From NCBI RefSeq assembly GCF_000283515.1, contig NC_015976.1, positions 3,937,501-4,001,500 on the forward strand: DNA of 64,000 nt. Reading direction: 5' to 3'. Source of the stretch: Sphingobium sp. SYK-6 (GTDB lineage Bacteria > Pseudomonadota > Alphaproteobacteria > Sphingomonadales > Sphingomonadaceae). Positions 51,035 to 60,749 of this stretch are shown here, one piece after another (the first letter of the stretch is position 1; every line of letters starts with the position of its first letter). Both the position numbers and the translations under genes were made by a program. The notes beneath the pieces are model-generated. The model worked only from the letters and a program-made list of their open reading frames with translations. It had not been told where the DNA came from and searched no databases.

Positions 51035-51057
51035 GGCCCCGGCCTCAGCCGGGCGCC
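51035..51057 (+). terminator. Hairpin after the 50610 gene
   Basis: GGCCCCGGC (51035-51043) pairs with GCCGGG-c-GCC (51048-51057, one bulged C) around CTCA. It lies 18 bases after the stop codon; no U-tract. Confidence 0.5.
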
Positions 51058-51164
51058 ATCTCCCCGTGCCCGAATGCCACCCGCCAGGCGATGTGCCTTG
51101 AAACGGGCCCTTGCCGCTCCCAGTTCCATCATGGAAACGACATCCGATGTCGGGGAGAAAGCCA

Positions 51165-51854
51165 ATGCGTTCCCTGCTCGCCGCGATCCTGCTTGCCGGG
51201 CAGGGTCTTGCCCTCGCCGCCTTCTCCGCTTCCGCACCGGCGGCAGCCGCGGAACGCCCGCGCCTTGCCCCGGTCCCCGCGCTCGACGAACCGGAGACCG
51301 GGAGGAACGCCACGGCCTATTTCGCCGGTGGGTGCTTCTGGGGAGTCGAGGGCGTCTTCTCCCATGTGAAGGGCGTGAAGCGCGTCCTGTCCGGCTATGG
51401 CGGCGGGCCGCCGGAGATGCGCGTGACCTATGACCGCGTGGGGACGGGGCGCACCGGCTATGCCGAGGCCGTGCGCGTCATCTATGATCCCGCTGAAGTG
51501 AGCTACGGCACGCTGCTGCGCATCTTCTTCTCGGTGATCGCCGATCCCACGACGCTTGACCGGCAAGGCCCGGACCATGGCACGCAGTATCGATCGGCCC
51601 TGTTTCCGCAAAGCGAGGCGCAGGCCAGAACGGCGCAGGCCTATATCGCCCAGCTGGACGAATCAGGCCTGTGGGACGCGCCAGTCGTCACGCGCACCGA
51701 AGCGGTGCGGCGCTTCCAGCCGGCCGAGGCCTATCATCAGGATTTCATGCGCAAGAATCCCGACCACCCCTATATCCGGCGCTGGGATGCGCCCAAGCTG
51801 GCGGCATTCAAGACCTTGCTCCCGGCTCTCTACAAGCCGGCGGCCTCGCCCTGA
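51165..51854 (+). CDS. msrA: Exported peptide-methionine (S)-S-oxide reductase
   Basis: Repairs oxidised methionine, reducing the S-sulfoxide. 229 residues with a signal peptide (MRSLLAAILLAGQGLALAAF, cleavage near AAA-ER), so it acts in the periplasm. The catalytic Cys57 is in the GGCFWG motif; VKRVLSGYGGG, TLDRQGPDHGTQYRSA and AEAYHQDFMRKNP are family blocks. ATG 51165 is chosen for the signal peptide and a GGGGAG site. Its 3' end overlaps that of the convergent glycosyltransferase by 25 bases. No msrB is fused or adjacent. Confidence 0.94.
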   Translation: MRSLLAAILLAGQGLALAAFSASAPAAAAERPRLAPVPALDEPETGRNATAYFAGGCFWGVEGVFSHVKGVKRVLSGYGGGPPEMRVTYDRVGTGRTGYAEAVRVIYDPAEVSYGTLLRIFFSVIADPTTLDRQGPDHGTQYRSALFPQSEAQARTAQAYIAQLDESGLWDAPVVTRTEAVRRFQPAEAYHQDFMRKNPDHPYIRRWDAPKLAAFKTLLPALYKPAASP

Positions 51855-52933
51855 GCGGCGGACGTGAAGGCAGGCAGGCGCTTGTGGCGCCCGATCTCGA
51901 CGACGCGCGGCCATATCATGTCCAGCGCCGCACCCCAGCCGATGGTGTCACGGTGCGCCAGATTGGCGGCGCGCACCTCCGCAGATGATTTTACCATCTG
52001 CCGGCGCATCGCCTCGATCAATGAGTCGGCATTCCCGGCCTCGTAGAGCTCGTTCTGCGGCTGCGGCACGATCTCCCGGTTGGCGCCGAGGTCCGCCGCG
52101 AGGATGCCGGTGCCGAAGGTCAGGGCCAGAGGGACAAGCCCCGAATTGAGGTGATGGCCGAGCCGGGGAATGATGATCGTGTCGGCCGCTTCCAATATGC
52201 CGACCAGCGTCGAATCGTCGACCTGCCCGCCCAGCCGGCTGATCCTGCGGTCGCGCAGCCAGAGGCGGTGAGCAACCTTGCCGGCAGTCCGTCGCACGGG
52301 GTCCAGGCCACTCCACGACGGGCCTGACGCGAGCAGCAGCCGCGCCGAGGGATCACGCAGGCGAGACCAGGCGGCACGAACGAGGTTCATCTCCGCAGGC
52401 AGGCGCATCGCGCCGCAGACCGCGAAGACATGCTCGTCCGGCTTCACACCGAATTGCGCGCGGGCAGCCTCCCGGCCGCGCATCAGCGGGAGCAGGTGAT
52501 CGTAGGTGTTGAGCGGCTGGACGATCTGCCGGGCCTGCGGGATGGCCGGATACTGCTCTGCATATCGCTCGCGCGAATAGCCCGAGAAATGGCAAAGCAG
52601 ATCGACCCGCTCATAGAAGGCATTGAAATAGACCGACTCCGGGCCATCCAGCCGCTCCGCCCGGTGCGGCACCAGATTATGGACCGTCGCCACGATCACC
52701 GCGCGCTGCTTCCACCAGTCGAGCAGCTCCAGCACCTTGTCCGTGCGCGCCTTGTCGCGGGCGCTCCAGCCGGCCAGTTCCTCGGGCCAGTGGACGTGAA
52801 GCACATCGAACCGCCCGAAAGCGGGGTCGAGATTGGGTACGCCCGCGGTCACGTCGAGCCCGCGCGCATGATAAGCATGGGTAAGCGCCGGACTGAAGGT
52901 CTGATCGTTCGAGGCCATGAGCACGCGAGTCAT
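51830..52933 (-). CDS. Glycosyltransferase, GT-B fold
   Basis: A 367-residue GT4-like enzyme. Rossmann-type start MTRVLMASND, then FDVLHVHWPEEL and an acceptor-side domain. The C-terminal donor domain has GILEAADTIIIPRLGHHLNSGLVPLALTFGTGILAADLGANREIV, matching the family pattern of a glycine-rich loop after an acidic helix. ATG 52933 is preferred because GGAGGGAG precedes it; ATG 52948 is possible. It follows the flippase gene by 49 bases, so both likely act on one surface glycan. Donor and acceptor unknown. Confidence 0.85.
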   Translation of the reverse strand: MTRVLMASNDQTFSPALTHAYHARGLDVTAGVPNLDPAFGRFDVLHVHWPEELAGWSARDKARTDKVLELLDWWKQRAVIVATVHNLVPHRAERLDGPESVYFNAFYERVDLLCHFSGYSRERYAEQYPAIPQARQIVQPLNTYDHLLPLMRGREAARAQFGVKPDEHVFAVCGAMRLPAEMNLVRAAWSRLRDPSARLLLASGPSWSGLDPVRRTAGKVAHRLWLRDRRISRLGGQVDDSTLVGILEAADTIIIPRLGHHLNSGLVPLALTFGTGILAADLGANREIVPQPQNELYEAGNADSLIEAMRRQMVKSSAEVRAANLAHRDTIGWGAALDMIWPRVVEIGRHKRLPAFTSAAQGEAAGL

Positions 52934-52982
52934 GGGCGCTCCCTCCATGGGGAAGCCGCACCGGCAACGCAGGCCGCCCGCA

Positions 52983-54491
52983 TCATCGCGACCTCAGCGG
53001 CTGGGGTCGGCGCAGCCGCGCAAGCGCCTGGCCCAGAAGGTCCCGGACTTCCTTCTCCGGCCCTTGCGGATAGCCCTGCAGACGCCAGAACAGCCAGTGC
53101 GACCCGAGATAGAGAATGGCGCCCGTCGCGGCGAGTATGACGACCTCGGATATCAGGTACAGCGGACCGGGATGCGCAGCCGTAAAGGCCAGGCGTCGAC
53201 AGGCCGTCACGCCGACGATCATGACCGCAATGGCACCCAGCGTGCGCAGATTGCTGCCGAACTGGGTCCTGAGGCCCAGGCCCGAGAGCCGGCGGACCAG
53301 CTCCATGTTCATGATGGTGGAAACCGTACCGCTGACCATGCGCGCCACGACAAGACCCGGCAGGCCGCCGAAGAACAGGCCGGTCAGGATGATCGGCAGC
53401 CGCACGAAGAAGACCCAGAGGTCGCGGTGAAACAGGTTCTTTGTCGCCCCGAGCGACATCGCGAGCGGCTGCACGACGGAACCGAAGGTCTGGAAAGCGA
53501 AGATCGAGGAAAGCGCCTGGATGATGGGCACCGCCGGCAGCCATTTGTCACCCATCGCGACTCTCACCAGCGGCTCGGCCACCAGCGCAAATCCGACGCC
53601 GACGGGCAGCGCCATCGCGGTGATGAGGCCTTGCGCGCGCTGATAGGCCGCCCGCAGGCGTGCCGGATCATCGGATATGCGGCTGAACGCAGGGAACAGC
53701 GTGAGCCGAAGAGGATTGGTCGCTTCCCGGGTCGGCATCTGCGCGAGATTGTCGCCCACCGAATAATATCCCAGCTCGGACCGCCCCAGCAGCTTGCCGA
53801 TCAGCAGTTGATCGAAACGCCAGTTGATCGTGTTGACGGTCTGGCCGAGCGTCAGCCAGAACGAGAAGGACCATAGTTCCCGCGCATGACGCAAGCCGAA
53901 GCGCGGCAGGAACGGCATGATCATGTAGGATATTGCCAGCCCCACCAGCTGTCCGGCCATTCCCCCGAGAATCAGGGCCCAGTAGTTGCGATAATAGACC
54001 GCGACGCCGATCGAGACGATGACCGTCGCCAGCCGCATGCCCACGTTCAGCAGAAAATCCTGCCAGAAGATGAGTTGTCGCTGCAGCATGACCCGGCGCG
54101 GATTGCTCAGGCCACCGAGGAAGACCCCGAACGCGATCGCATAGATCACCCATTCCAGCCGCGGATCCTCGTAAAGCAGGGCAAGGGGATGAGCAGCCAG
54201 GGCGAGCATGGCGGCAATGACAAGGCCCCGGAGGAAACCCAGCGTCCAGGCGGTATTCAGATGGTCGTCATCGGGCGCGCGATGATGAACGAGCGCCTGC
54301 GCCAGCGACATTTCCGTGACGGCCATGATGATCGCCTGGATCGTGGTACCGATCGCCACGAGGCCGAAATCATCGGGTGTCAGCAACCGGGCAAGGACGA
54401 TCGTACTCGCCCAGCCCAGCGCATTGACGATCGCGCGGGCACCGGAAAGCCACAGGCTGCCCTTGATGATCTGCCCGGCAACGCTCGACAC
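52983..54491 (-). CDS. Oligosaccharide flippase (lipopolysaccharide biosynthesis exporter)
   Basis: A 502-residue MOP-superfamily membrane protein with about twelve to fourteen helices. The opening GSLWLSGARAIVNALGWASTIVLARLLTPDDFGLVAIG is the family signature. It starts with GTG after an AAGGGAA site. It is related to the truncated flippase at the left edge of the window. It is divergent from the sulfotransferase-like gene and probably exports the glycan made by the surrounding transferases. Confidence 0.9.
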   Translation of the reverse strand: MSSVAGQIIKGSLWLSGARAIVNALGWASTIVLARLLTPDDFGLVAIGTTIQAIIMAVTEMSLAQALVHHRAPDDDHLNTAWTLGFLRGLVIAAMLALAAHPLALLYEDPRLEWVIYAIAFGVFLGGLSNPRRVMLQRQLIFWQDFLLNVGMRLATVIVSIGVAVYYRNYWALILGGMAGQLVGLAISYMIMPFLPRFGLRHARELWSFSFWLTLGQTVNTINWRFDQLLIGKLLGRSELGYYSVGDNLAQMPTREATNPLRLTLFPAFSRISDDPARLRAAYQRAQGLITAMALPVGVGFALVAEPLVRVAMGDKWLPAVPIIQALSSIFAFQTFGSVVQPLAMSLGATKNLFHRDLWVFFVRLPIILTGLFFGGLPGLVVARMVSGTVSTIMNMELVRRLSGLGLRTQFGSNLRTLGAIAVMIVGVTACRRLAFTAAHPGPLYLISEVVILAATGAILYLGSHWLFWRLQGYPQGPEKEVRDLLGQALARLRRPQPLRSR

Positions 54492-54687
54492 GATTCAATT
54501 CCCTTTTACCTGTTGCCATGCATCAGAGCGTGAACGCCGCTTGCCTGCCGCATTGCGAAAAGAAAGTCGATGTGGAATGCAAGTCGTCGTCGCGTTGACG
54601 GATTCCCGCCTAAGGGCCTCATCGTGAAGTTTTTGTATCTTTCCGCGAGATATCGTTCCCTGCGCGCGGCAATTTGAAGGATTGTTG

Positions 54688-55620
54688 ATGAAACGGGTGA
54701 TCGTCTCGGGAATGCCGCGAAGCGGCACAAGCTGGACCGCCAAGGCCCTCTCCTTCGCACCGGGCTTCACTTACTATCGCGAACCGGACAACTCGGATCA
54801 TGTGCCCGGCGCACCGGGCCCGGACTATTGGAACCTCTATCTGAAGGCTGGGGACGACCACCCCCTCTACCAGGCGCATATGGACCGTGCGCTGAGCGGG
54901 CAGGTGGCGACGAGCTTCACGATGAAGGAGGACCAGGGACCGCTGATCGAGCGGCTGCCCCCGCGCCTGCGCGGCCTCGGGGATCGCTGGCCCGCGCTCT
55001 ACATGCGCAAGCCCCACGTCCTGGTGAAGCTGATTCGCGCCAATCTCACCCTCGACTGGCTGGCCGCACGCTATCCCGAGGCCCGGATCGTGAGCCTCGT
55101 GCGTCATCCGGTCGGCCAGTTCGCCAGCTATCAGAAGCTCGGCTGGGACGTGGACCCCACGAGCCTGCTGAACGACGACCGACTTGTTTCCGAGCATCTC
55201 GCGCCCTTCGCCGATCTCATCCGCTCGGCCGGCACCTTCTGGGAACGGGCGGGCGCGCTATGGGGCGCCACCATGCGCGTTGCCTATCGACAGGCCGCGC
55301 AAGGGGCGGGTTATCATGTGGTTCCCTTCGAATGGCTCTGCGCGGACGGCCCGGCGCGGCTCGAGGCGCTGTCGGACCGGCTCGACATGGCGTGGACGCC
55401 GGCGGCCAGCCAGTTCGCGGAGCCGGAACGCGGCGCCGAAGAAGGCTCGGCCTATTCGCTCCGGCGCGACTCCCGCTCCCAGATCGACAAATGGCGCAAG
55501 TTCATTGCACCAGAGGACATCGAGGCGTGCCGGGCCTTTGCCGAACCCTTCGGCGTTCCGGTGTATGACGGCTTCGATCCATGGAAAGCCGAGCCGATAT
55601 GGAGCGGAACGCCCCGCTGA
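54688..55620 (+). CDS. Sulfotransferase-family protein
   Basis: A 310-residue P-loop protein. The PAPS-binding 5'-phosphosulfate loop appears as VSGMPRSGTSWTAKAL (residues 5-20) and the 3'-phosphate part as ARIVSLVRHPVGQFASYQKLGW. It likely transfers sulfate to a glycan or another surface molecule. The ATG at 54688 is preceded by GAAGGA and two in-frame TTG codons. Two family-2 glycosyltransferase genes follow on the same strand. The acceptor cannot be told. Confidence 0.85.
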   Translation: MKRVIVSGMPRSGTSWTAKALSFAPGFTYYREPDNSDHVPGAPGPDYWNLYLKAGDDHPLYQAHMDRALSGQVATSFTMKEDQGPLIERLPPRLRGLGDRWPALYMRKPHVLVKLIRANLTLDWLAARYPEARIVSLVRHPVGQFASYQKLGWDVDPTSLLNDDRLVSEHLAPFADLIRSAGTFWERAGALWGATMRVAYRQAAQGAGYHVVPFEWLCADGPARLEALSDRLDMAWTPAASQFAEPERGAEEGSAYSLRRDSRSQIDKWRKFIAPEDIEACRAFAEPFGVPVYDGFDPWKAEPIWSGTPR

Positions 55621-55683
55621 GAAGACAGACAATCATGGCGACACCGGACAGTGGGATAGAGCCGGTGTCGCGGAGGGAGAAAC

Positions 55684-56610
55684 ATGGCCATTTCGCCGTT
55701 CGTCACGGTCATCATCTGCACGCGCAACCGCGCGGAATCGCTGGCGCGCACGCTGGACTCGCTCGTCACTGCGGCGGCGCGCATGAGCGAGTCCTGGGAA
55801 CTTCTCGTGGTGGACAATGGCAGCACCGATTCGACGCCCGAGGTCATCGAGCGCTTCGCCGGCCGCCTGCCGATCAGGCGCGTGTGGCAACCGGTCGCCG
55901 GCCTGTCCAACGCGCGCAATGCCGGCGTGGCGGAATCGAAAGGGGATTATGTCCTCTGGACCGACGACGATGTCCTTGTGGATGAGAACTGGCTCGCCGC
56001 CTGGTCCCGCGCCTTCCGCGAGCGCCCCGGCGACGCGGTGTTCGGCGGGCGCACGGAGCCGGTGTTCGAAGAGCCGCGCGAGCCCTGGTTCACGGAGAAC
56101 CGCAAGGTGCTGCGGGGATTGCTGGCTATCCGCGACCGCCCGGAATGGACGGAGATCACGCCCTCCCGTCTTCCCTGGGGGCTCAATTATGCCGTGCGCG
56201 GCGCCGAGCAGCGCGCCCAGCCTTATGATCCCGAACTGGGAGTCGCGCCCGGCCGCCGCCGCGGCGGCGAGGAAGTGGCGGTCATCAAGGCCATTCTGGC
56301 GCAGGGCCGCACGGGAAGCTGGGTCTGGGACGCGACCGTACTTCACATCATTCCGGCCGAGCGCCAGACCGAAAGCTACATCCGCACCTTCTACGAGGCC
56401 GTGGGGTTCGACAATCCCATTCGCGGCGTGCGCACGGGGCTCCCTGCCCGCGCGCGCGCCGTGCTCTCGACGCTCCGGGTGCTGGCCGAATCGGGCCTGG
56501 CCTATCGGCGCACCCGCAAGCATGACCGGGGCGAAGCCGTGCAATGGCTGGTGCTCAATGCACGCGCATCGGGCAGCCTGCGCCGTCACCTCGGCTATCG
56601 TTCGATCTAG
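55684..56610 (+). CDS. Family 2 glycosyltransferase
   Basis: A 308-residue GT-A enzyme. VTVIICTRNRAESLARTLDSLV opens the nucleotide-sugar domain; WELLVVDNGSTDSTPEVIERF and the DDD-type metal motif (YVLWTDDDVLVDENWL) follow. A GGAGG-like site precedes the ATG. It lies between the sulfotransferase-like gene and a second GT2 gene two bases downstream. Product unknown. Confidence 0.9.
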   Translation: MAISPFVTVIICTRNRAESLARTLDSLVTAAARMSESWELLVVDNGSTDSTPEVIERFAGRLPIRRVWQPVAGLSNARNAGVAESKGDYVLWTDDDVLVDENWLAAWSRAFRERPGDAVFGGRTEPVFEEPREPWFTENRKVLRGLLAIRDRPEWTEITPSRLPWGLNYAVRGAEQRAQPYDPELGVAPGRRRGGEEVAVIKAILAQGRTGSWVWDATVLHIIPAERQTESYIRTFYEAVGFDNPIRGVRTGLPARARAVLSTLRVLAESGLAYRRTRKHDRGEAVQWLVLNARASGSLRRHLGYRSI

Positions 56611-56612
56611 CG

Positions 56613-57566
56613 ATGGATGCCACCGCACAGAGCCCGCAGCCGGGCCAGCCCGCCGTCTCGGTGGTCCTGCCGCTGTACAACAAGCGGGCCACGATCGAGC
56701 GGGCGGTGCGATCCGTGCTTGGCCAGAGCGTCGCGGACATCGAGGTCATTGTCGTCGATGACGGGAGCACGGACGCATCGATGGACGTGGTCCGCGCGAT
56801 CGACGACGATCGCATCCGGTGCCTCACCCAGCGCAATCAGGGTCCGGGCGTCGCCAGGAACACCGGCGCGGCGGCCGCGCGGGCGCCGCTGATCGCTTTC
56901 CTCGACAGCGATGACGAATGGCGCAGCGATTTCCTCGCCAGCGCCCTGGCCGCGCTGGCGGCTTCTCCGCAGGCCGGCGCTTATGTCTGCGGCTATGACG
57001 CCGGCGCTTTCCGCGCCCAGCGCCCCAACAAGGTCGCGGCGCTTGTCGATCGGGCCGTCACGCGCGGTCTCGACCCGCAGGCGAGTGACGAGGCCATCAA
57101 GCAGATGGTGGATGCGCTGCATTCCAGCTGCGTCGTCATCCGCAAGACGCTTTTCGACCGGATCGGCGGCTATTTCGCCCGCTATCGCTGCCTGTATGGC
57201 GAGGATTCCTGGCTCTGGCTGCAAGTGCTCTTCGCCGGGCCGATCCACTGGGATCCTGCCGAGCATGTGCTTTTCCATGTCGAGGATTCCGCGCTCGGCT
57301 TCGCGCATCGCGGCGGCCGGAAACAGCCTCGCCCGATCTCGTCGCACCCCGATCTCCTGCTCGATGGCTGCCCGCCCGATCTACGGGACGCGATGAGTCG
57401 CGCCATCGCGCGCTTCGTGGCCCTCGATCTGCCCCTGCTCAATGCCGCCCATGCCTATATCACCGCCTACCGCCTGCGCAGGCTGCACGGCATGCCGGCG
57501 ATCCGTGGGCTGGCGACGGACCTCGGCGGTCGGGTCCGCAACAAGCTCGGCTTGGGGAAGCGGTGA
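56613..57566 (+). CDS. Family 2 glycosyltransferase
   Basis: A 317-residue GT-A enzyme. VSVVLPLYNKRATIERAVRSVLGQS, VIVVDDGSTDASMDVV and the metal motif LIAFLDSDDEW are visible. ATG 56613 is used; it lies two bases after the previous stop, and the open frame back to 56544 overlaps that gene. The C-terminal part is rich in Arg and Lys. It is the last gene of the rightward glycan group and converges with cobT. Confidence 0.9.
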   Translation: MDATAQSPQPGQPAVSVVLPLYNKRATIERAVRSVLGQSVADIEVIVVDDGSTDASMDVVRAIDDDRIRCLTQRNQGPGVARNTGAAAARAPLIAFLDSDDEWRSDFLASALAALAASPQAGAYVCGYDAGAFRAQRPNKVAALVDRAVTRGLDPQASDEAIKQMVDALHSSCVVIRKTLFDRIGGYFARYRCLYGEDSWLWLQVLFAGPIHWDPAEHVLFHVEDSALGFAHRGGRKQPRPISSHPDLLLDGCPPDLRDAMSRAIARFVALDLPLLNAAHAYITAYRLRRLHGMPAIRGLATDLGGRVRNKLGLGKR

Positions 57567-57605
57567 ACGACGTCTGCCGGGGCGACCTGTCCCGGGTCCC
57601 TGCGT

Positions 57606-59432
57606 TCAATCCTTGTCGAACAGGGCCGCGAGCTGCTCCACCATGGCGCCGCCAAGCTGCTCGGCATCCATGATCGTGACGGCGCGCTTGTAATAGCGCG
57701 TCACGTCATGGCCGATGCCGATCGCGATCAGCTCGACCGGCGACCGGCTCTCGATCCAGGCGATCACTTGCCGCAGATGCCGCTCCAGATAGGTGCCGTT
57801 GTTGACCGAAAGTGTCGAATCGTCGACCGGCGCGCCATCGGAGATGACCATCAGGATGCGTCGCTCCTCTGGCCGGGCCAAGAGCCGTCCATGGGCCCAG
57901 AGCAGTGCCTCGCCGTCGATATTCTCCTTGAGCAGCCCTTCGCGCATCATCAGGCCCAGATTGGCCTTGGCGCGGCGCCAGGGTTCGTCCGCCTGCTTGT
58001 AGATGATGTGCCGCAGGTCGTTCAGGCGGCCGGGCTTGGGTGGCCGCCCGGCGGCAAGCCACTGTTCGCGGCTCTGCCCGCCTTTCCAGGCCCGCGTGGT
58101 GAAGCCGAGGATCTCGGTCTTCACGCCGCAGCGCTCCAGCGTGCGGGCCATGATGTCCGCGCTGATCGCCGCGATGCCGATGGGGCGGCCGCGCATGGAA
58201 CCGGAATTGTCGATCAGCAGCGTGACGACGGTGTCCCGGAAGTCGGTATCGCGCTCCATCTTGTAGGACAGCGAATGGGCGGGATTGACGACCACGCGAG
58301 CGAGGCGCGCCGCATCGAGCAGCCCTTCCTCCTGATCGAAATCCCAGCTGCGGTTCTGCTGGGCCAGCAGCCGCCGCTGCAGCCTGTGCGCCAGCTTGGA
58401 GACGGCACCCTGAAACGGAGCGAGCTGCTGGTCGAGGAAGCCGCGCAGGCGCACCAGCTCATCGACGTCGCACAGGTCGCGTGCGCCCACGGTTTCGTCG
58501 AACTTGGTGGTGTAGGCCGTGTAATTGAAGTCGGGCGGCAGGTCCGAGAAGGGACGGTTCGGCCGCACCGGCATGACGCCCTCGTCGTCCTGCGCGTCGC
58601 CATCGCCCTCGTCGTCCGAATCCGAATCGTCATCCTGACGATCCTCGGTCATTTCCTCGCCCGATTCGCCCTTGTCTTCGCCGCGCGTCTCGGCGCGGGA
58701 CTGGTCGTCGTCCTCGGGCTGCTCGTCCTGATCCTGCTCGTCCTGCCTCTCCTGCTCGCCTTCCTCGCTTTCCTCATCCTCATCGGGCGATTCGGGCGGG
58801 ACCTCGGCGCGCACCAGCTCGAGATGCTCGAGCATGGACATCACCTTGTCCTGGAACGCGGCCTGATCATCGAGGCAGAGCGCCAGCCCCTCGAAATCCG
58901 TCGCGGCCTTCTCGTCGATCCACTCGCGCAGATATTCGATGCCCTTGAGCGCTTCGGGAGGCGGTGCCTGCCCGGTCAGCCGCTCGCGCAGCAACAGGGC
59001 GACTGCGCCCTGAATGGGCACTTCGCTCGCCGACTGGGCGCGCGTGATGGGATCGGCATGCGTGCGCATGTCGAGTGCGGCCGCGAGATTCGCCCGCATG
59101 CCGGGATAGTTCCGGGAGCCCAGAGCCTCGTAGCGGACCATCTCGACCGCATCATAGACTGCCCGCGCCGCCGGCTGGGCAGGCGCGCGACTGGCATGGA
59201 GCCGCGCATCATGATGACGCAGCTTCAGCGCGAAGCTGTCCGCGAAACCCCGGGCAAGCGCCACCTGCTCGGGCGGCAGGCCGCGCGTGGGCGTGGGCAC
59301 CTTGATCTGCTTGCCGACCAGATGAGGCGCATCGGCCGTGAAGCCGAGCTCGACTTCCGGGTCGTGCGCGATGGAGCGGGAAGCGCCGGCAAGGACATCC
59401 TTGAAGCGATCAAGCAGGGAACGGTCGGCCAT
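57606..59432 (-). CDS. cobT: CobT-type VWA protein (cobaltochelatase subunit family)
   Basis: About 608 residues. An N-terminal helical domain is followed by a very acidic stretch (about 225-300, [20 protein letters not shown] is part of it). The C-terminal von Willebrand A domain has the metal motif [11 protein letters not shown]. In aerobic cobalamin synthesis CobT works with AAA+ CobS and CobN to insert cobalt. ATG 59432 ([14 protein letters not shown]) fits the family; the frame to 59498 is unconserved. CobS is encoded nearby, but no other cobalamin gene is in the window. Confidence 0.93.
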   Translation of the reverse strand: MADRSLLDRFKDVLAGASRSIAHDPEVELGFTADAPHLVGKQIKVPTPTRGLPPEQVALARGFADSFALKLRHHDARLHASRAPAQPAARAVYDAVEMVRYEALGSRNYPGMRANLAAALDMRTHADPITRAQSASEVPIQGAVALLLRERLTGQAPPPEALKGIEYLREWIDEKAATDFEGLALCLDDQAAFQDKVMSMLEHLELVRAEVPPESPDEDEESEEGEQERQDEQDQDEQPEDDDQSRAETRGEDKGESGEEMTEDRQDDDSDSDDEGDGDAQDDEGVMPVRPNRPFSDLPPDFNYTAYTTKFDETVGARDLCDVDELVRLRGFLDQQLAPFQGAVSKLAHRLQRRLLAQQNRSWDFDQEEGLLDAARLARVVVNPAHSLSYKMERDTDFRDTVVTLLIDNSGSMRGRPIGIAAISADIMARTLERCGVKTEILGFTTRAWKGGQSREQWLAAGRPPKPGRLNDLRHIIYKQADEPWRRAKANLGLMMREGLLKENIDGEALLWAHGRLLARPEERRILMVISDGAPVDDSTLSVNNGTYLERHLRQVIAWIESRSPVELIAIGIGHDVTRYYKRAVTIMDAEQLGGAMVEQLAALFDKD

Positions 59433-59510
59433 GCGGATGGGGCTGAGCCAGGCTTGCCCGGCTGTCAAGCCTCTCGCCGCCGCGCGGACCGCCTGCAAGG
59501 TCGCTCGTTG

Positions 59511-59521
59511 GCGCCGTTAAC
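59511..59521. promoter_or_regulatory. GCGCCGTTAAC motif upstream of the first PEPxxWA-CTERM gene
   Basis: An exact 11-base copy of the motif also found at 50556-50566 and 60576-60586. It lies between the divergent cobT and PEPxxWA-CTERM genes, 155 bases before the latter's ATG. Significance is discussed in the findings. Confidence 0.35.
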
Positions 59522-59676
59522 TTCTTCGCTCGCTGCTGTCTCGCCGCGAGACAGCGCGAAAAGGCCAGGGAATTTCGTGGTTAAGCGCGTTTATGATCGG
59601 CCTCGCCTTCCCTAACTCCGCATCGGGGACATCGCCGCAAGCACCCGTTCGCGGTTTGCAAAGGAAGCCACAGCCC

Positions 59677-60249
59677 ATGATCCGCGTCGTCAGCCTTATC
59701 GCCATCGCCATGGCCACCGCATCGCTGCCCGCGCAAGGCGTGCAGGCGACCGTCACGATCAACGGGCGGATCAGCCAGGTGGTCGGCGCGCTTCACTCCA
59801 GCGCGCATCTCTCGCCCGACGGCTTCGCCTTCTCCGTCCGGAACGGCGCCACCACGCAGCAGCTGTTCACCGGCATCGAAGGTGTCCGCGCGTTCAACCA
59901 GATCGGCCAGCTGAACAGCTGGGCCAACGGCTTTGGCGGCTCTTCCTACGGCTCGGGCTACAGCTTCACTCATTCCGTGCTCGGCAGCTACTTTACCCAG
60001 AGCCAGCAGGGCGGCGGCTATCGCTTCACGCACAGCGTGCTCGACAGCTATTTCGGATCGCCCTCGCCGGAGCCGGCCCTGACCGCCCAGCTGCGTTTCG
60101 CCGAACCGCTGACCGAGTCCCTCCCCATCGAGGTCGCCCCGATTGCCGGCACCGTCCCCGAGCCCGCCACCTGGGCCATGCTCATTGCGGGCTTCGCGGG
60201 GATCGGCGCCCTGATGCGCCGCCGGTCGCACGTCGCCAGCCTCGCCTGA
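59677..60249 (+). CDS. PEPxxWA-CTERM sorting-domain protein with internal repeat
   Basis: A 190-residue exported protein. Signal peptide MIRVVSLIAIAMATASLPAQ; C-terminal PEPxxWA-CTERM anchor (VPEPATWAMLIAGFAGIGAL followed by RRR), which marks proteins for the exosortase/EPS-linked sorting system. The middle is Gly/Ser/Tyr-rich and holds a near-duplicate unit, GYSFTHSVLGSYF and GYRFTHSVLDSYF, about 22 residues apart. ATG 59677 follows AAGGAAG and starts the signal peptide. Function unknown; probably a surface or matrix protein. Confidence 0.88.
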   Translation: MIRVVSLIAIAMATASLPAQGVQATVTINGRISQVVGALHSSAHLSPDGFAFSVRNGATTQQLFTGIEGVRAFNQIGQLNSWANGFGGSSYGSGYSFTHSVLGSYFTQSQQGGGYRFTHSVLDSYFGSPSPEPALTAQLRFAEPLTESLPIEVAPIAGTVPEPATWAMLIAGFAGIGALMRRRSHVASLA

Positions 60250-60260
60250 TCCGTCAGGCC

Positions 60261-60277
60261 GGCCCGCCGCGCGGGCC
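60261..60277 (+). terminator. Hairpin after the first PEPxxWA-CTERM gene
   Basis: GGCCCGC (60261-60267), loop CGC, GCGGGCC (60271-60277), followed by CTTT. A short, plausible intrinsic terminator. Confidence 0.6.
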
Positions 60278-60749
60278 CTTTATCACCGGGCGGCCTGATC
60301 CCCGCGGAGACGCGGACGCCGTTGTGCCGCGCACAATCAGGTCGTGGCAAAGCGTGCACAGCTTATCGATGCTTTCGGCGCTGCGTGGCGGTAACGCCGC
60401 CCACCAAATGCATGAAATTCAATCGGAAAGATTCGGCATTCGTTTGCCGCCAAGCGCCTGAAGAGCCCATGAATCCGGGCTTTCCTGGCATTTCCGGAGC
60501 CACGACAGGCCGAAGCATCCGCGCCCGCAACGGGCTGATCCGGCCAGCCGGACCGGCTCCGGCCAGATTTGTCACGCGCCGTTAACTATGGCAAAGTTCT
60601 CCTGCTGCATCGCAATGAGAGCGATGACTGGTCGCTGATTCCGACGGCATTTTGCCGAGTGGAGCGGAAGATGAAGGCGCTGCAGCGACATCGAGCGTAA
60701 CCGCGGCTCGGCCTCGCGAGAGGTCCGCCGCAAACAAGTGGGAGAACGC
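60278..60749. other. Gene-free interval before the second PEPxxWA-CTERM gene
   Basis: About 470 bases with no credible gene on either strand. The only recognisable items are the GCGCCGTTAAC motif (60576-60586) and the GGGAG ribosome site just before 60750. A long 5' leader for the downstream gene is possible. Confidence 0.5.
60576..60586. promoter_or_regulatory. GCGCCGTTAAC motif upstream of the second PEPxxWA-CTERM gene
   Basis: Exact copy of the motif at 59511-59521 and 50556-50566, here 164 bases before the ATG, in a region otherwise free of features. Confidence 0.35.
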
